25,041 bases of DNA from Ovoidimarina sp050299695 (lineage in GTDB: Bacteria; Pseudomonadota; Alphaproteobacteria; Rhodobacterales; Rhodobacteraceae): NCBI GenBank assembly GCA_050299695.1, contig JBNKWI010000048.1, forward strand, positions 1-25,041. Direction: 5' to 3'. Shown here in pieces: positions 13,060-19,860 of the stretch. A program made the translations under genes and the position numbers. Position 1 is the first letter of the stretch. Each line of letters opens with the position of its first letter. The notes under the pieces are model-generated. The model was given only the letters and a program-made list of their open reading frames with translations, did no database searches and had not been told where the DNA came from.

Positions 13060-15303
13060 CTAACGCTGGGTCCGGAGCCAGTCCATGATCGGCACGCGGA
13101 CCGATTGCGCGCCGGCGGCGCGGGCTTCGTCGATCACCGCGCGGGCCTCGTCGAGATTGACGCGGCGGATCAGCGATTTCACCGGGCCGATGGAGGCGGG
13201 CCGCATCGAGAGCGAGCGGAGGCCCATGGCCGCGAAGCACATCGCCTCGACCGGGCGGCCGGCATCCTCGCCGCAATAGCTGACGCGGGTCTGGGTTTCG
13301 TCGCAGCGCTGGATGATATGTTCGAGGAAGGTGAGGAACGAGACGTTCAGCACGTCGTAGCGCCGGCGCACGCGTTCGTTCTCGCGGTCGGCGGCGAAGA
13401 AGAACTGCTTCAGGTCGTTGCCGCCGATCGAGATGAAGTCGCAGGATTCGAAGAACTGCCGCGGCGCGAAGGCGAGGGAGGGGGTTTCCAGCATCGCGCC
13501 GATCTCGACGATCGAGGGCAGGGGGTGGCCGAGCGCGCTTTCCCGGTCGAGCTCGTCGACGAGATGCTGGCGGGCGGCGCGGAATTCCTCGAACTGCGCG
13601 ACGAAGGGGAACATCACGGTGAGCGGGCGGCCGTCCGCGGCGCGGATCAGGGCCTGGAGCTGCATCCGCATCACGCCGGGCTTGTCGAGCCCGACGCGGA
13701 TCGCGCGCCAGCCGAGCGCCGGGTTCGGCTCCTCCTCGCGCTTCATGTAGGGCAGGACCTTGTCCGACCCGATATCGAGGGTGCGGAACACCACGCGCTT
13801 GCCCTTGGCCGAGTCCATCACGCGTTTGTAGACCGCCGCCAGTTCGCCGCGCTTCGGGACCGAGGAGCGGACTAGGAACTGGAGCTCGGTGCGGAACAGG
13901 CCCACGCCCTCGGCGCCGGAGGGTTCGAGCGAGGGCAGGTCGGCCAGGAGCCCGGCGTTCATGGTGAGCTCCACCCGCTTGCCGCAGCGCGATTCCGCGG
14001 GCTTGTCGCGCAGGTCGGCGTAGCGTTTCTGCGCCTCGGCCTGCATGGCGAACTTGTCGCGGAAGGCCGAGACGACGTTGTCGTCGGGGCGGAGATGGAC
14101 CAGGCCCTGGTCGCCGTCGACCATGATGTGGTCGCCGTTCAGCGCCTCGGTGGTGATCTTCCCGGCATGGATGACGAGGGGGATCGCCCAGGCGCGGGCG
14201 ACGATGGCGGCGTGCGAGCCGACCGAGCCCTGTTCCAGCACGATGCCCTTGAGGCGGCGGCCGTATTCGAGGAGCTCGCCCGGGCCGATATTGCGGGCGA
14301 CGAGGATCGGGTCCTCGGGTATCTCGGCGCCGGTATCGCTGCCCTGGCCGGTGAGGATCCGGAGGAGCCGGTTCGAGAGGTCGTCGAGATCCGCGAGCCG
14401 TTCGCGCAAGTAGGCGTCTGGCACCTCTTCCATCCGCGCGCGCGCGGCGGATTGCTCCTTTTCCACGGCCGCCTCGGCGGAGAGGCCGCGGGCGATGTCC
14501 TCCTCCATGCGCCGCATCCAGGAGCGCGAATTGGCGAACATGCGGTAGGCCTCGAGCACGTCGCGGTGGTCCTTGTCGGCCATGTCGGCCTGGCTGAGCA
14601 TGTCGTCGACCGAGAGCCGCAGCGCCTCCACCGCCTCGTGCAGGCGGCGCTTTTCGGCGTCGGGGTCCTCGGCGATCGGGTTAGTGACGGTGACGCGGGG
14701 CTCGTGCAGCCAGACCTTGCCCTCGGCCACGCCTTCCTGGCCGGTGCCGCCGCGGAACAGGGCGGGGTTCTTGTGGCGCGCCGCCATCGCCGCGCCCTCG
14801 CCGGTGAAGACGCCGAGCTCGGTCATCTCGGCCAGCACCATGGCGACCACTTCGAGCGCGTAGAGCTCGTCCTCGGAATAGCTGCGCTTGGATTTCGACT
14901 GGACGACGAGCACGCCGAGCTTTTCGCCGAGCCGGCGGATCGGCACCCCGAGGAAGGAGGAATATATCTCCTCGCCGGTCTCGGGCATGAAGCGGAAGCC
15001 GGGCTCGGAGGGAGCATCGGCGGTGTTGGCGATGCGGCCGGTCTTGGCGACCTTGCCGACGAGGCCCTCGCCCATCCGCATCCGGGTGACGTGGACCGCC
15101 TCGGGGTTCAGGCCCTCGGTGGCGCAGAGTTCCAGCGTGTCGGCGTCGCGGAAGAGGTAGATCGAGCAGACCTCGGTCTCCATCGAATGCGCGATCAGCT
15201 TGACGATGGAATCGAGTCGCGCCTGGCCGGCATTGGATTCCGCCATCACCTCGCGCAGGCGGCCCAGAAGCTTGCGGCTTTCCGTTTCGGTCGCTTCGGT
15301 CAT
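13060..15303 (-). CDS. ptsP: Phosphoenolpyruvate-protein phosphotransferase of the nitrogen PTS (EI-Ntr)
   Basis: EI-Ntr takes phosphate from PEP and passes it to NPr and EIIA-Ntr, a regulatory relay linked to nitrogen, potassium and polymer metabolism. The 747-residue product has the full domain order: an N-terminal GAF domain (about 10-165, with ETEVCSIYLF and GVPIRRLGEKLGVLVVQ), an EI N-terminal region (about 185-300), the phosphohistidine swivelling domain with GSHAAIVAR (His364), and the C-terminal PEP-binding barrel with GAEGVGLFRTE, PFVAQFEEF, SIGGNDL and YCGEDAG (catalytic Cys677). The SIG-G-NDL motif replaces the usual Thr with Gly, a minor oddity. The start at ATG 15303 follows a weak GAGCGGA. 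In relatives ptsP commonly lies next to lysC; here a plus-strand gene sits between them. Confidence 0.95.
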   Translation of the reverse strand: MTEATETESRKLLGRLREVMAESNAGQARLDSIVKLIAHSMETEVCSIYLFRDADTLELCATEGLNPEAVHVTRMRMGEGLVGKVAKTGRIANTADAPSEPGFRFMPETGEEIYSSFLGVPIRRLGEKLGVLVVQSKSKRSYSEDELYALEVVAMVLAEMTELGVFTGEGAAMAARHKNPALFRGGTGQEGVAEGKVWLHEPRVTVTNPIAEDPDAEKRRLHEAVEALRLSVDDMLSQADMADKDHRDVLEAYRMFANSRSWMRRMEEDIARGLSAEAAVEKEQSAARARMEEVPDAYLRERLADLDDLSNRLLRILTGQGSDTGAEIPEDPILVARNIGPGELLEYGRRLKGIVLEQGSVGSHAAIVARAWAIPLVIHAGKITTEALNGDHIMVDGDQGLVHLRPDDNVVSAFRDKFAMQAEAQKRYADLRDKPAESRCGKRVELTMNAGLLADLPSLEPSGAEGVGLFRTELQFLVRSSVPKRGELAAVYKRVMDSAKGKRVVFRTLDIGSDKVLPYMKREEEPNPALGWRAIRVGLDKPGVMRMQLQALIRAADGRPLTVMFPFVAQFEEFRAARQHLVDELDRESALGHPLPSIVEIGAMLETPSLAFAPRQFFESCDFISIGGNDLKQFFFAADRENERVRRRYDVLNVSFLTFLEHIIQRCDETQTRVSYCGEDAGRPVEAMCFAAMGLRSLSMRPASIGPVKSLIRRVNLDEARAVIDEARAAGAQSVRVPIMDWLRTQR

Positions 15304-15395
15304 TCTGTCCGCTCGTTCCCGTGGGCCGGATTTCCCGACGGGCTCGTTAGACCACAACCGGTGCGCAGGTGGAAACAGATTGTGGAAGCCGCATG

Positions 15396-15426
15396 TTAGG
15401 GTCTCGGTAACCGGCGCGCGCTAGGC
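15396..15426 (+). promoter_or_regulatory. CtrA-like site plus -10 upstream of the Ala/Glu-rich protein gene
   Basis: TTAG (15396-15399), seven bases, then GTAA (15407-15410) matches six of eight positions of the TTAA-N7-TTAA CtrA site. A -10-like CTAGGC lies 10 bases further, at 15421-15426. The layout is the same as at 21751 and 22271. The start codon is 31 bases beyond. Confidence 0.35.
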
Positions 15427-15456
15427 CTCGGGGTTGAGCATCCAGGAGGACCCGAG

Positions 15457-16314
15457 ATGGAGATTTCGGCAACGGCTGGGCTGGCGGGCCTTCAGAGGCC
15501 GGCACCCAGACTGGCCGAGGGGGCGGGTCAGGCCGGCAACGCGCCCGGCCAGCAAGCGAAGGAGGCGGTCCGCACGGCCCGGGAGGCCGGGGCGGAGCTG
15601 CCGAAGAACGCGCAGGGCGTCGCCTCGTCGGCGATCGCGCGCGGGGCGGAGCCGTCTTCGGTCTTCGCGGCCCTGGTGCCGCCGCCATCGGAGCCGACAC
15701 CGCCGGATCTGCCCGATCCCTATCCGGACATCGTGCCGTACGAGGAGACGGGCGGTGTCGCGGCGTCCGGCGGGTCGGAGACCATCGAGGCCGCGAACGC
15801 GGCCACGGCGGTGCGCGGCGAGGAGATCGACCAGGCGCGAAGCGCAAGCCGGGACGCGGCCCAGGCCGAGAAGCTGGCCGACCGGCGCGCCGATTCCGCC
15901 GCGGCCGAGGCGGATGCCGCCACCGGTGTCGCGGGCGCGGAGGAGGCGGACAGGGCGGCACGCGACGCGCGCGCCGAGACCGAGGCGTCGGACCGGTTGC
16001 GCGAGGCCGCGCGGCGCGAGGCGGCGGCGGAGCCTGCGGAAGACACCGGCCGGTCGCGCGAGACCGAGATCCGCTTCGACGTTCCCGAGCCGGAGGCGCC
16101 CGCGGAGACCGGGGCCGCGGCGCAGCCCCGCCAGACCGCCGCCGCGCGGGAGCCGGAGCCGCCCTCCGAGCCGCTCGACAGCGCCCCGCCGAGCGCGGCG
16201 GACGGCGCGCGCGGGGTCGTGGCGCTGCGGAACGCGGCCGAGGCGGCCTATGCCGAGGCGGTGGACGGGCTGCGCGCCCGCGCCCAGGGCGAGACGGCCG
16301 AACGGGTGCTGTAG
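15457..16314 (+). CDS. Ala/Glu/Pro-rich low-complexity protein, unknown function
   Basis: The 285-residue frame starts at ATG 15457 with an AGGAGGA ribosome-binding site 6 to 12 bases upstream and ends at a strong terminator, so it is likely expressed. The N-terminus (MEISATAGLAGLQ) is not a signal peptide. Residues about 60-75 contain a SAIARGAEPSSVFAALVPPP motif that looks conserved, followed by a Pro-rich linker. Residues about 105-205 form an Ala/Glu/Arg/Asp-rich stretch with heptad-like spacing and coiled-coil character, and the last 80 residues are Pro/Ala/Glu-rich before a short helix. No enzyme signature is seen. It separates ptsP from lysC on the opposite strand. Its own promoter region resembles those of the genes at 21820 and 22337. 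Confidence 0.75.
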   Translation: MEISATAGLAGLQRPAPRLAEGAGQAGNAPGQQAKEAVRTAREAGAELPKNAQGVASSAIARGAEPSSVFAALVPPPSEPTPPDLPDPYPDIVPYEETGGVAASGGSETIEAANAATAVRGEEIDQARSASRDAAQAEKLADRRADSAAAEADAATGVAGAEEADRAARDARAETEASDRLREAARREAAAEPAEDTGRSRETEIRFDVPEPEAPAETGAAAQPRQTAAAREPEPPSEPLDSAPPSAADGARGVVALRNAAEAAYAEAVDGLRARAQGETAERVL

Positions 16315-16331
16315 GCGGGCCTCCGATGCCC

Positions 16332-16373
16332 GAGACGACAAAGGCCGCTCATGGAGCGGCCTTTTCCCGTCTC
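16332..16373. terminator. Strong terminator between the Ala/Glu-rich gene and lysC
   Basis: A 10-base perfect stem (AAGGCCGCTC 16341-16350, GAGCGGCCTT 16354-16363) with an ATG loop is followed by TTTT overlapping the stem end (16362-16365). An outer GAGACG/CGTCTC stem (16332-16337, 16368-16373) extends it. It suits the plus-strand gene best and may act for lysC on the other strand, where the T run is shorter. Confidence 0.88.
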
Positions 16374-16389
16374 TCGTCGCGCGGCCGCG

Positions 16390-17628
16390 TCAGGCGACCT
16401 TGTCGAGGCCGAACGTGTCGTGCAGCGCCTGGACGGCGAGTTCCATGTATTTCCGGTCGATCAGCACCGAGATCTTGATCTCGGAGGTGGTGATGACCTT
16501 GATGTTCACGTTCTCGGCCGAGAGCGCCTTGAACATCTGCGCCGCGACGCCGGTATGGGAGCGCATGCCGATGCCGACCACCGAGACCTTGGCGACATCG
16601 GTATCGGCCACGAGGTCGGAAAAGCCGATCTCGCCGCGGTCGCGGGCCTCGCGCATGGCCTTCTCGGCGCGGGTCACCTGGTCGACCGGGCAGGAGAAGG
16701 TCATGTCGGTTTCGCCATGCTCGGAGATGTTCTGCACGATCATGTCGACATTGACGCCGGACTCGCTGAGCGGCCCGAAGATCGCCGCGGCGATGCCGGG
16801 CCTGTCGGCGACGCCGAGGAGCGTCATCTTCGCTTCGTCGCGGCTATAGGCGACGCCTGAGACCACATTCGATTCCACGATATCCTCCTCGTCGCACACC
16901 AGCGTGCCTGCGGTTTCGTCCCCGTCCTCGAAGCTCGAGAGCACCCGGAGCTTCACCTTGTAGCGCATCGCCAGTTCGACCGAGCGGGTCTGCAGCACCT
17001 TGGCGCCGAGCGAGGCGAGTTCCAGCATCTCCTCGAAGGCGATCCGGTCGAGCTTGCGGGCCTTGGAGGTGATCCGCGGGTCGGTGGTGTAGACGCCGTC
17101 GACGTCGGTGTAGATGTCGCAGCGCACCGCGTCGAAGGCGGCGGCGAAGGCGACGGCGGTGGTGTCGGACCCGCCGCGGCCGAGCGTGGTGATGCGGCCC
17201 TCGGGCGAGATGCCCTGGAAGCCCGCGACCACGGCGACCTTCATGCCCTCGACGAATTTCTGGGTGATGTTGTCGGTCGGGATCTCGGTGATCCGCGCGG
17301 CGGAATGGGCGGAGGTGGTCCTGAGCGGCACCTGCCAGCCCTGCCAGGAGCGGGCGGGCACGTCCATCTCCTGGAGCGTGAGCGCCATCAGCCCGGCGGT
17401 GACGTTCTCGCCCGAGGAGACCACCGCGTCGTATTCGCGGGCGTCGAAGAAGGGCGAGGTCTCGGAGACCCAGCCGACCAGTTCGTTGGTCTTGCCGGCC
17501 ATCGCCGAGACGATGACGATCACGTCATGGCCATTCGCAACCTCGCGGCCCACGCGCTTGGCGGCGCGGCGGATGCGGTCGAGCGTGGCGACGGAGGTGC
17601 CGCCGAATTTCATCACGAGAACGGACAT
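16390..17628 (-). CDS. lysC: Aspartate kinase, ACT-domain regulated
   Basis: Aspartate kinase phosphorylates aspartate to beta-aspartyl phosphate, the entry step to lysine, threonine, methionine and diaminopimelate. The 412-residue product shows the amino-acid kinase domain with MKFGGTSVATLDRI at 6-19, VVSSGENVTAGLMA (about 70-83), TTLGRGGSDTTAVAFA (about 150-165) and DVDGVYTTDPRI (about 179-190). Two C-terminal ACT domains follow, recognisable by VADRPGIAAAIFGPLSESGVNVDMI and VSVVGIGMRSHTGVAAQMF, the usual feedback-binding sites for lysine and/or threonine. Length matches the monofunctional class. The start ATG 17628 gives the standard MSVLVMKFGGTS beginning; upstream in-frame codons (from 17688) lack family similarity. 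Its Shine-Dalgarno is poor. The internal beta-subunit start known in some LysC genes is not evident. Confidence 0.96.
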   Translation of the reverse strand: MSVLVMKFGGTSVATLDRIRRAAKRVGREVANGHDVIVIVSAMAGKTNELVGWVSETSPFFDAREYDAVVSSGENVTAGLMALTLQEMDVPARSWQGWQVPLRTTSAHSAARITEIPTDNITQKFVEGMKVAVVAGFQGISPEGRITTLGRGGSDTTAVAFAAAFDAVRCDIYTDVDGVYTTDPRITSKARKLDRIAFEEMLELASLGAKVLQTRSVELAMRYKVKLRVLSSFEDGDETAGTLVCDEEDIVESNVVSGVAYSRDEAKMTLLGVADRPGIAAAIFGPLSESGVNVDMIVQNISEHGETDMTFSCPVDQVTRAEKAMREARDRGEIGFSDLVADTDVAKVSVVGIGMRSHTGVAAQMFKALSAENVNIKVITTSEIKISVLIDRKYMELAVQALHDTFGLDKVA

Positions 17629-17709
17629 GGGAGGCCGGCCGGAGAATTGGTGTCGCGGCCTCATAGTGAAGCCGGAGCGGATCGGCAAGGGGAGGGGGCG
17701 AAGCGCTGC

Positions 17710-18363
17710 TCAGGCGGCCTTCGCCTCGGCCTCGCGGTCGCGGGCGAGGGCGGTGGAGTTGGGCAGGACGCCGGCGAGGAGTTCCTCGACCAGGAAGGAG
17801 ATCAGCTGCTGCCGGTTGGCGAGGCCCGACTTGCGGTAGATCGCGTTCATCTGGCTCTTGACCGTCGAGGCGGTGGTGGAGCGGAAATCGGCGATCTCGC
17901 CGTTGGAGAAGCCCTTCATGGCGTAGATCGTCACCTCCTGCTCGGAGGGCGAGAGGCGCCAGTTGCGGAACAGGTCCTGCAGGTGGTTCTCGTAGTTGCC
18001 GGTGGCGAGGTCGATCTGGCGGCTGAGCTCCTCCATCCTATCGAGATGCCGGCGGACGAGGAGCGCGCTGGCCAGCACGCCGATGGTCAGGCCGATGCTG
18101 GCCAGGACCTGGATGACCTCCTGGTAGGCATAGGGGATCGGCGTTTCGCGCAGGCCGAGGATCTCGGACCAGAGCTCGCCCAGGAAGAAGAAGGCGCTGA
18201 GCGCCTGGACCGCGAAGGCGCCGTAGAGAAGGGCGAGCTTGCGCCGTTCGCTGCGGCGCGTGACGGCTTGCGGCGAGGCATCCGGTCCGCGTTCCGCGCC
18301 GGGGCCGATGCGAGCCGCCGGCTCCGGATCACTTCTTGCCGTTTCCGTTTCCGTTGCCGCCAC
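17710..18363 (-). CDS. Membrane-anchored LuxR-type helix-turn-helix regulator, start uncertain
   Basis: The C-terminal 65 residues are a LuxR/GerE-type DNA-binding domain (LSPSEQEVTIYAMKGFSNGE, then EIADFRSTTASTVKSQMNAIYRKSG in two overlapping helices, LANRQQLISFL). Upstream lie two hydrophobic helices (LALLYGAFAVQALSAFFFLG and VIQVLASIGLTIGVLASALLV) and a charged linker helix, so the protein is likely held in the inner membrane with the DNA-binding domain in the cytoplasm. There is no good start near the first helix. The nearest in-frame starts are GTG 18363, GTG 18375 and ATG 18390, all inside the upstream PepSY gene. A GTG at 18332 and an ATG at 18281 lie in a different frame, so a frameshift or sequence error is possible. 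Relatives often pair with PepSY proteins; the target genes are unknown. Confidence 0.75.
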   Translation of the reverse strand: MAATETETARSDPEPAARIGPGAERGPDASPQAVTRRSERRKLALLYGAFAVQALSAFFFLGELWSEILGLRETPIPYAYQEVIQVLASIGLTIGVLASALLVRRHLDRMEELSRQIDLATGNYENHLQDLFRNWRLSPSEQEVTIYAMKGFSNGEIADFRSTTASTVKSQMNAIYRKSGLANRQQLISFLVEELLAGVLPNSTALARDREAEAKAA

Positions 18364-18784
18364 CGTTGCCGCCACCGTTGCCGCCGCCATTACCACCGCC
18401 GTTTCCGCCGCTATTGCCATTGCCGTTCCCGCCAGCGTTGCTGTTGCCGGGGGCATTGCCGTTGCCGGAGGCCGCGGCCCCGGTGCTGCTGCCCGAACCG
18501 GCGGTTTCGAAGATCGCGTCCTGCTTGATCTCGCCGGTGGAGCGGCTGAGGATCACCTCGCGCCGAAGATTTCCCGAGACGGCCTCGACACGAATCCGCC
18601 CGAGGAAGGTCCGGCCCACATCCGTGACGGTATATCCTTCGCTCTGGAGCGTGCGGATCACGTCCTGGACCGTCTCCGCGCCGGCCGGGGCGGCGGCGGC
18701 GAGCGGCAGGGCAAGCGCGAGGGCGCGGGCGAGCGAGGAAAGCGACGGGGTATTCATGGCAATCGTTCCGGTACATGCACTCAT
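18329..18784 (-). CDS. Exported PepSY-domain protein with Gly/Asn-rich tail
   Basis: The 151-residue product has an N-terminal signal peptide (hydrophobic ALALALPLAAAAPAGA ending in AGA-ET, cleavage near residue 36 of the long form). A PepSY-like domain follows, about residues 37-95 (TVQDVIRTLQSEGYTVTDVG, RTFLGRIRVEA, LRREVILSRSTGEIKQD), then a tail of about 45 residues of almost only Gly and Asn ending in KK. PepSY domains are found in inhibitors and sensors at the cell envelope. The start ATG 18784 is preferred because AAGGAAG lies 7 bases upstream; ATG 18757 (MNTPSL) would give a more classical signal peptide. Its 3' end overlaps the following LuxR-type regulator gene, suggesting joint expression and a shared envelope-signalling role. 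Confidence 0.85.
   Translation of the reverse strand: MSACTGTIAMNTPSLSSLARALALALPLAAAAPAGAETVQDVIRTLQSEGYTVTDVGRTFLGRIRVEAVSGNLRREVILSRSTGEIKQDAIFETAGSGSSTGAAASGNGNAPGNSNAGGNGNGNSGGNGGGNGGGNGGGNGGGNGNGNGKK
18342..18431 (-). repeat. Imperfect 12-base repeats encoding the Gly/Asn tail
   Basis: On the minus strand the sequence runs through repeated GGC-GGC-AAC-GGT-type units (clearest at 18350-18400). They encode GGNG-type stretches in the PepSY gene and, in another frame, Ala/Thr/Val codons including the GTG and ATG candidate starts of the LuxR-type gene. Units are multiples of three, so copy-number change keeps both frames. Confidence 0.75.
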
Positions 18785-19196
18785 CTGACGTCTTCCTTAA
18801 CGTTCGATTGCGGCGTGTCTGTGGCATTGCCTGATCTTACCCATCCAACCCAGGTTGTAAGGCACGAATTTCACCCGATCCGAGCATATCCAACCTGGCG
18901 ATTCGAGGCTACCCAGTGCCTACGACCCCCGAACCGGCGCCGGCGCGCCACGACGGCGCGGTGCTATCGGCGATGCCCCCTGCACAGGGCATACCACATT
19001 TTGGAACGGGCAGTTTGACCAACCCTGTCCGGACGCCGCAGCCGTGGCCGCGTGAGGATGCGAGTGACCGCTTCGCATCCTCGGCCGCCGCGGCGCGATA
19101 GCACCCGGAGCCGGTTCGGGGTCGGTTTTCCCCTTGGTCCTTGCGCCGGGACGGCCGAGCACGTATCTGACGGTCGCGAAACACGAAGGACACGCC
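18785..19196. other. Non-coding region between the PepSY gene and secE
   Basis: I see no convincing gene in these 412 bases. The left part, the PepSY gene's upstream region, has a dyad CAACC-CA-GGTTG (18846-18857) and a partial second copy, ATCCAACCTGG, about 45 bases further right near 18887. A second dyad, ATGCCC with GGGCAT (18973-18978 and 18987-18992), lies in the middle. The tRNA-Trp gene that often precedes secE in this group is not present. The secE promoter candidate is at the right end. Confidence 0.6.
19141..19169 (+). promoter_or_regulatory. Candidate promoter of secE
   Basis: TTGCGC (19141-19146) and TATCTG (19164-19169) are separated by 17 bases and lie 28 bases before the secE ATG. 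The -35 matches four of six consensus bases and the -10 only three. An independent promoter is expected because no co-directional gene lies upstream. Confidence 0.35.
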
Positions 19197-19391
19197 ATGG
19201 CCGCCACCAACCCGATCCAGTTCGTCCAGCAGGTCCGCTCGGAGGTCTCGAAGATCGTCTGGCCGAGCCGGCGCGAGGTGATCGTGACCTCGATCATGGT
19301 CTTCGTGATGGCGATGCTGACGGCGGTGTTCTTCTCGCTGGTCGATTTCGCGATCCGCGAAGGACTGAAGGGCGTGCTCGGGGCGTTCTGA
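19197..19391 (+). CDS. secE: Preprotein translocase subunit SecE
   Basis: SecE is the small essential subunit that clamps the SecY channel in the inner membrane. The 64-residue product has the single-helix form found in most bacteria: an amphipathic N-terminal helix with the signature QQVRSEVSKIVWPSRREV (about 10-27), the family's most conserved element, then one membrane helix (about 28-53) and a short C-terminus. An AAGGA ribosome-binding site lies 6 bases before ATG 19197. In most bacteria nusG follows immediately. Here the next gene is on the opposite strand with its stop only 2 bases away, so nusG must be elsewhere. Confidence 0.96.
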   Translation: MAATNPIQFVQQVRSEVSKIVWPSRREVIVTSIMVFVMAMLTAVFFSLVDFAIREGLKGVLGAF

Positions 19392-19393
19392 GC

Positions 19394-19843
19394 CTAGCCG
19401 TCGCGACTGTCGAAGCCGAACAGAATCCGGTCATAGCGGATCATCCGCTCCTGCCAGTCGGCGCGGTGCGCCCACTCGGTGCGGGTCTTGTTACGCGCGA
19501 ATTCGTGGGCGAGGAGGTCGCGGGTGTCGGCCGCGATCCGGGCCGGGCAGCGGCCGGATCGCTTGATATGGCCGAAGGCGAGGCCGAGGGCGGTGTCGAC
19601 CCATTCCTTCCAGAGGTACTCTTCCAGATCCTCGGAGAGTGGTGGAAGCTCCAAGGCGCGTCCGGCCTGGGCAAGGCCAAGTGTGCGGAAGGCCGACCAG
19701 TCATTGAAGACATCCGCCCCCGCGTCGTTGCCATGGGGGGAGAACTCGTCGTCTTCCTCCCAGTCGCGGGGATCGTCGAGGATCTCGCGCGCCTTGGGGT
19801 GCATCGAGGACCAGTCGATGTGGAGTTGACCCCAGGGATCCAT
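19394..19843 (-). CDS. Unrecognised acidic/Trp-rich protein, 149 residues
   Basis: The frame runs from ATG 19843 to TAG at 19394-19396. The product (MDPWGQLHIDWSSMHPKAREI...) is soluble, rich in Asp, Glu, Arg and Trp, with no signal peptide or membrane helix. It has an acidic segment (DDPRDWEEDDEF, about 23-34) and a helical C-terminal half (EYLWKEWVDTALGLAFGHIKRSG, then ARIAADTRDLLAHEFARNKTRTEWAHRADWQERMIRYDRILFGF). I do not recognise the family. It begins 17 bases after the pepF stop on the same strand, so it may be the second gene of a pepF unit. Its only ribosome-binding candidate, GGAGGG, overlaps the pepF stop and is about 22 bases away. The true start may differ. Confidence 0.7.
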   Translation of the reverse strand: MDPWGQLHIDWSSMHPKAREILDDPRDWEEDDEFSPHGNDAGADVFNDWSAFRTLGLAQAGRALELPPLSEDLEEYLWKEWVDTALGLAFGHIKRSGRCPARIAADTRDLLAHEFARNKTRTEWAHRADWQERMIRYDRILFGFDSRDG

Positions 19844-19860
19844 CTCCGCGTGCGCCAGGC

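Noticed and set aside
18798..18812. Further CtrA-like site (TTAA-N7-TTGC)
   Set aside because: Only six of eight positions match, and it lies directly in the leader of the PepSY gene with no -10 at the spacing seen at the other three sites.
18785..19196. tRNA-Trp gene upstream of secE
   Set aside because: No CCA-anticodon stem or cloverleaf could be found in this stretch.
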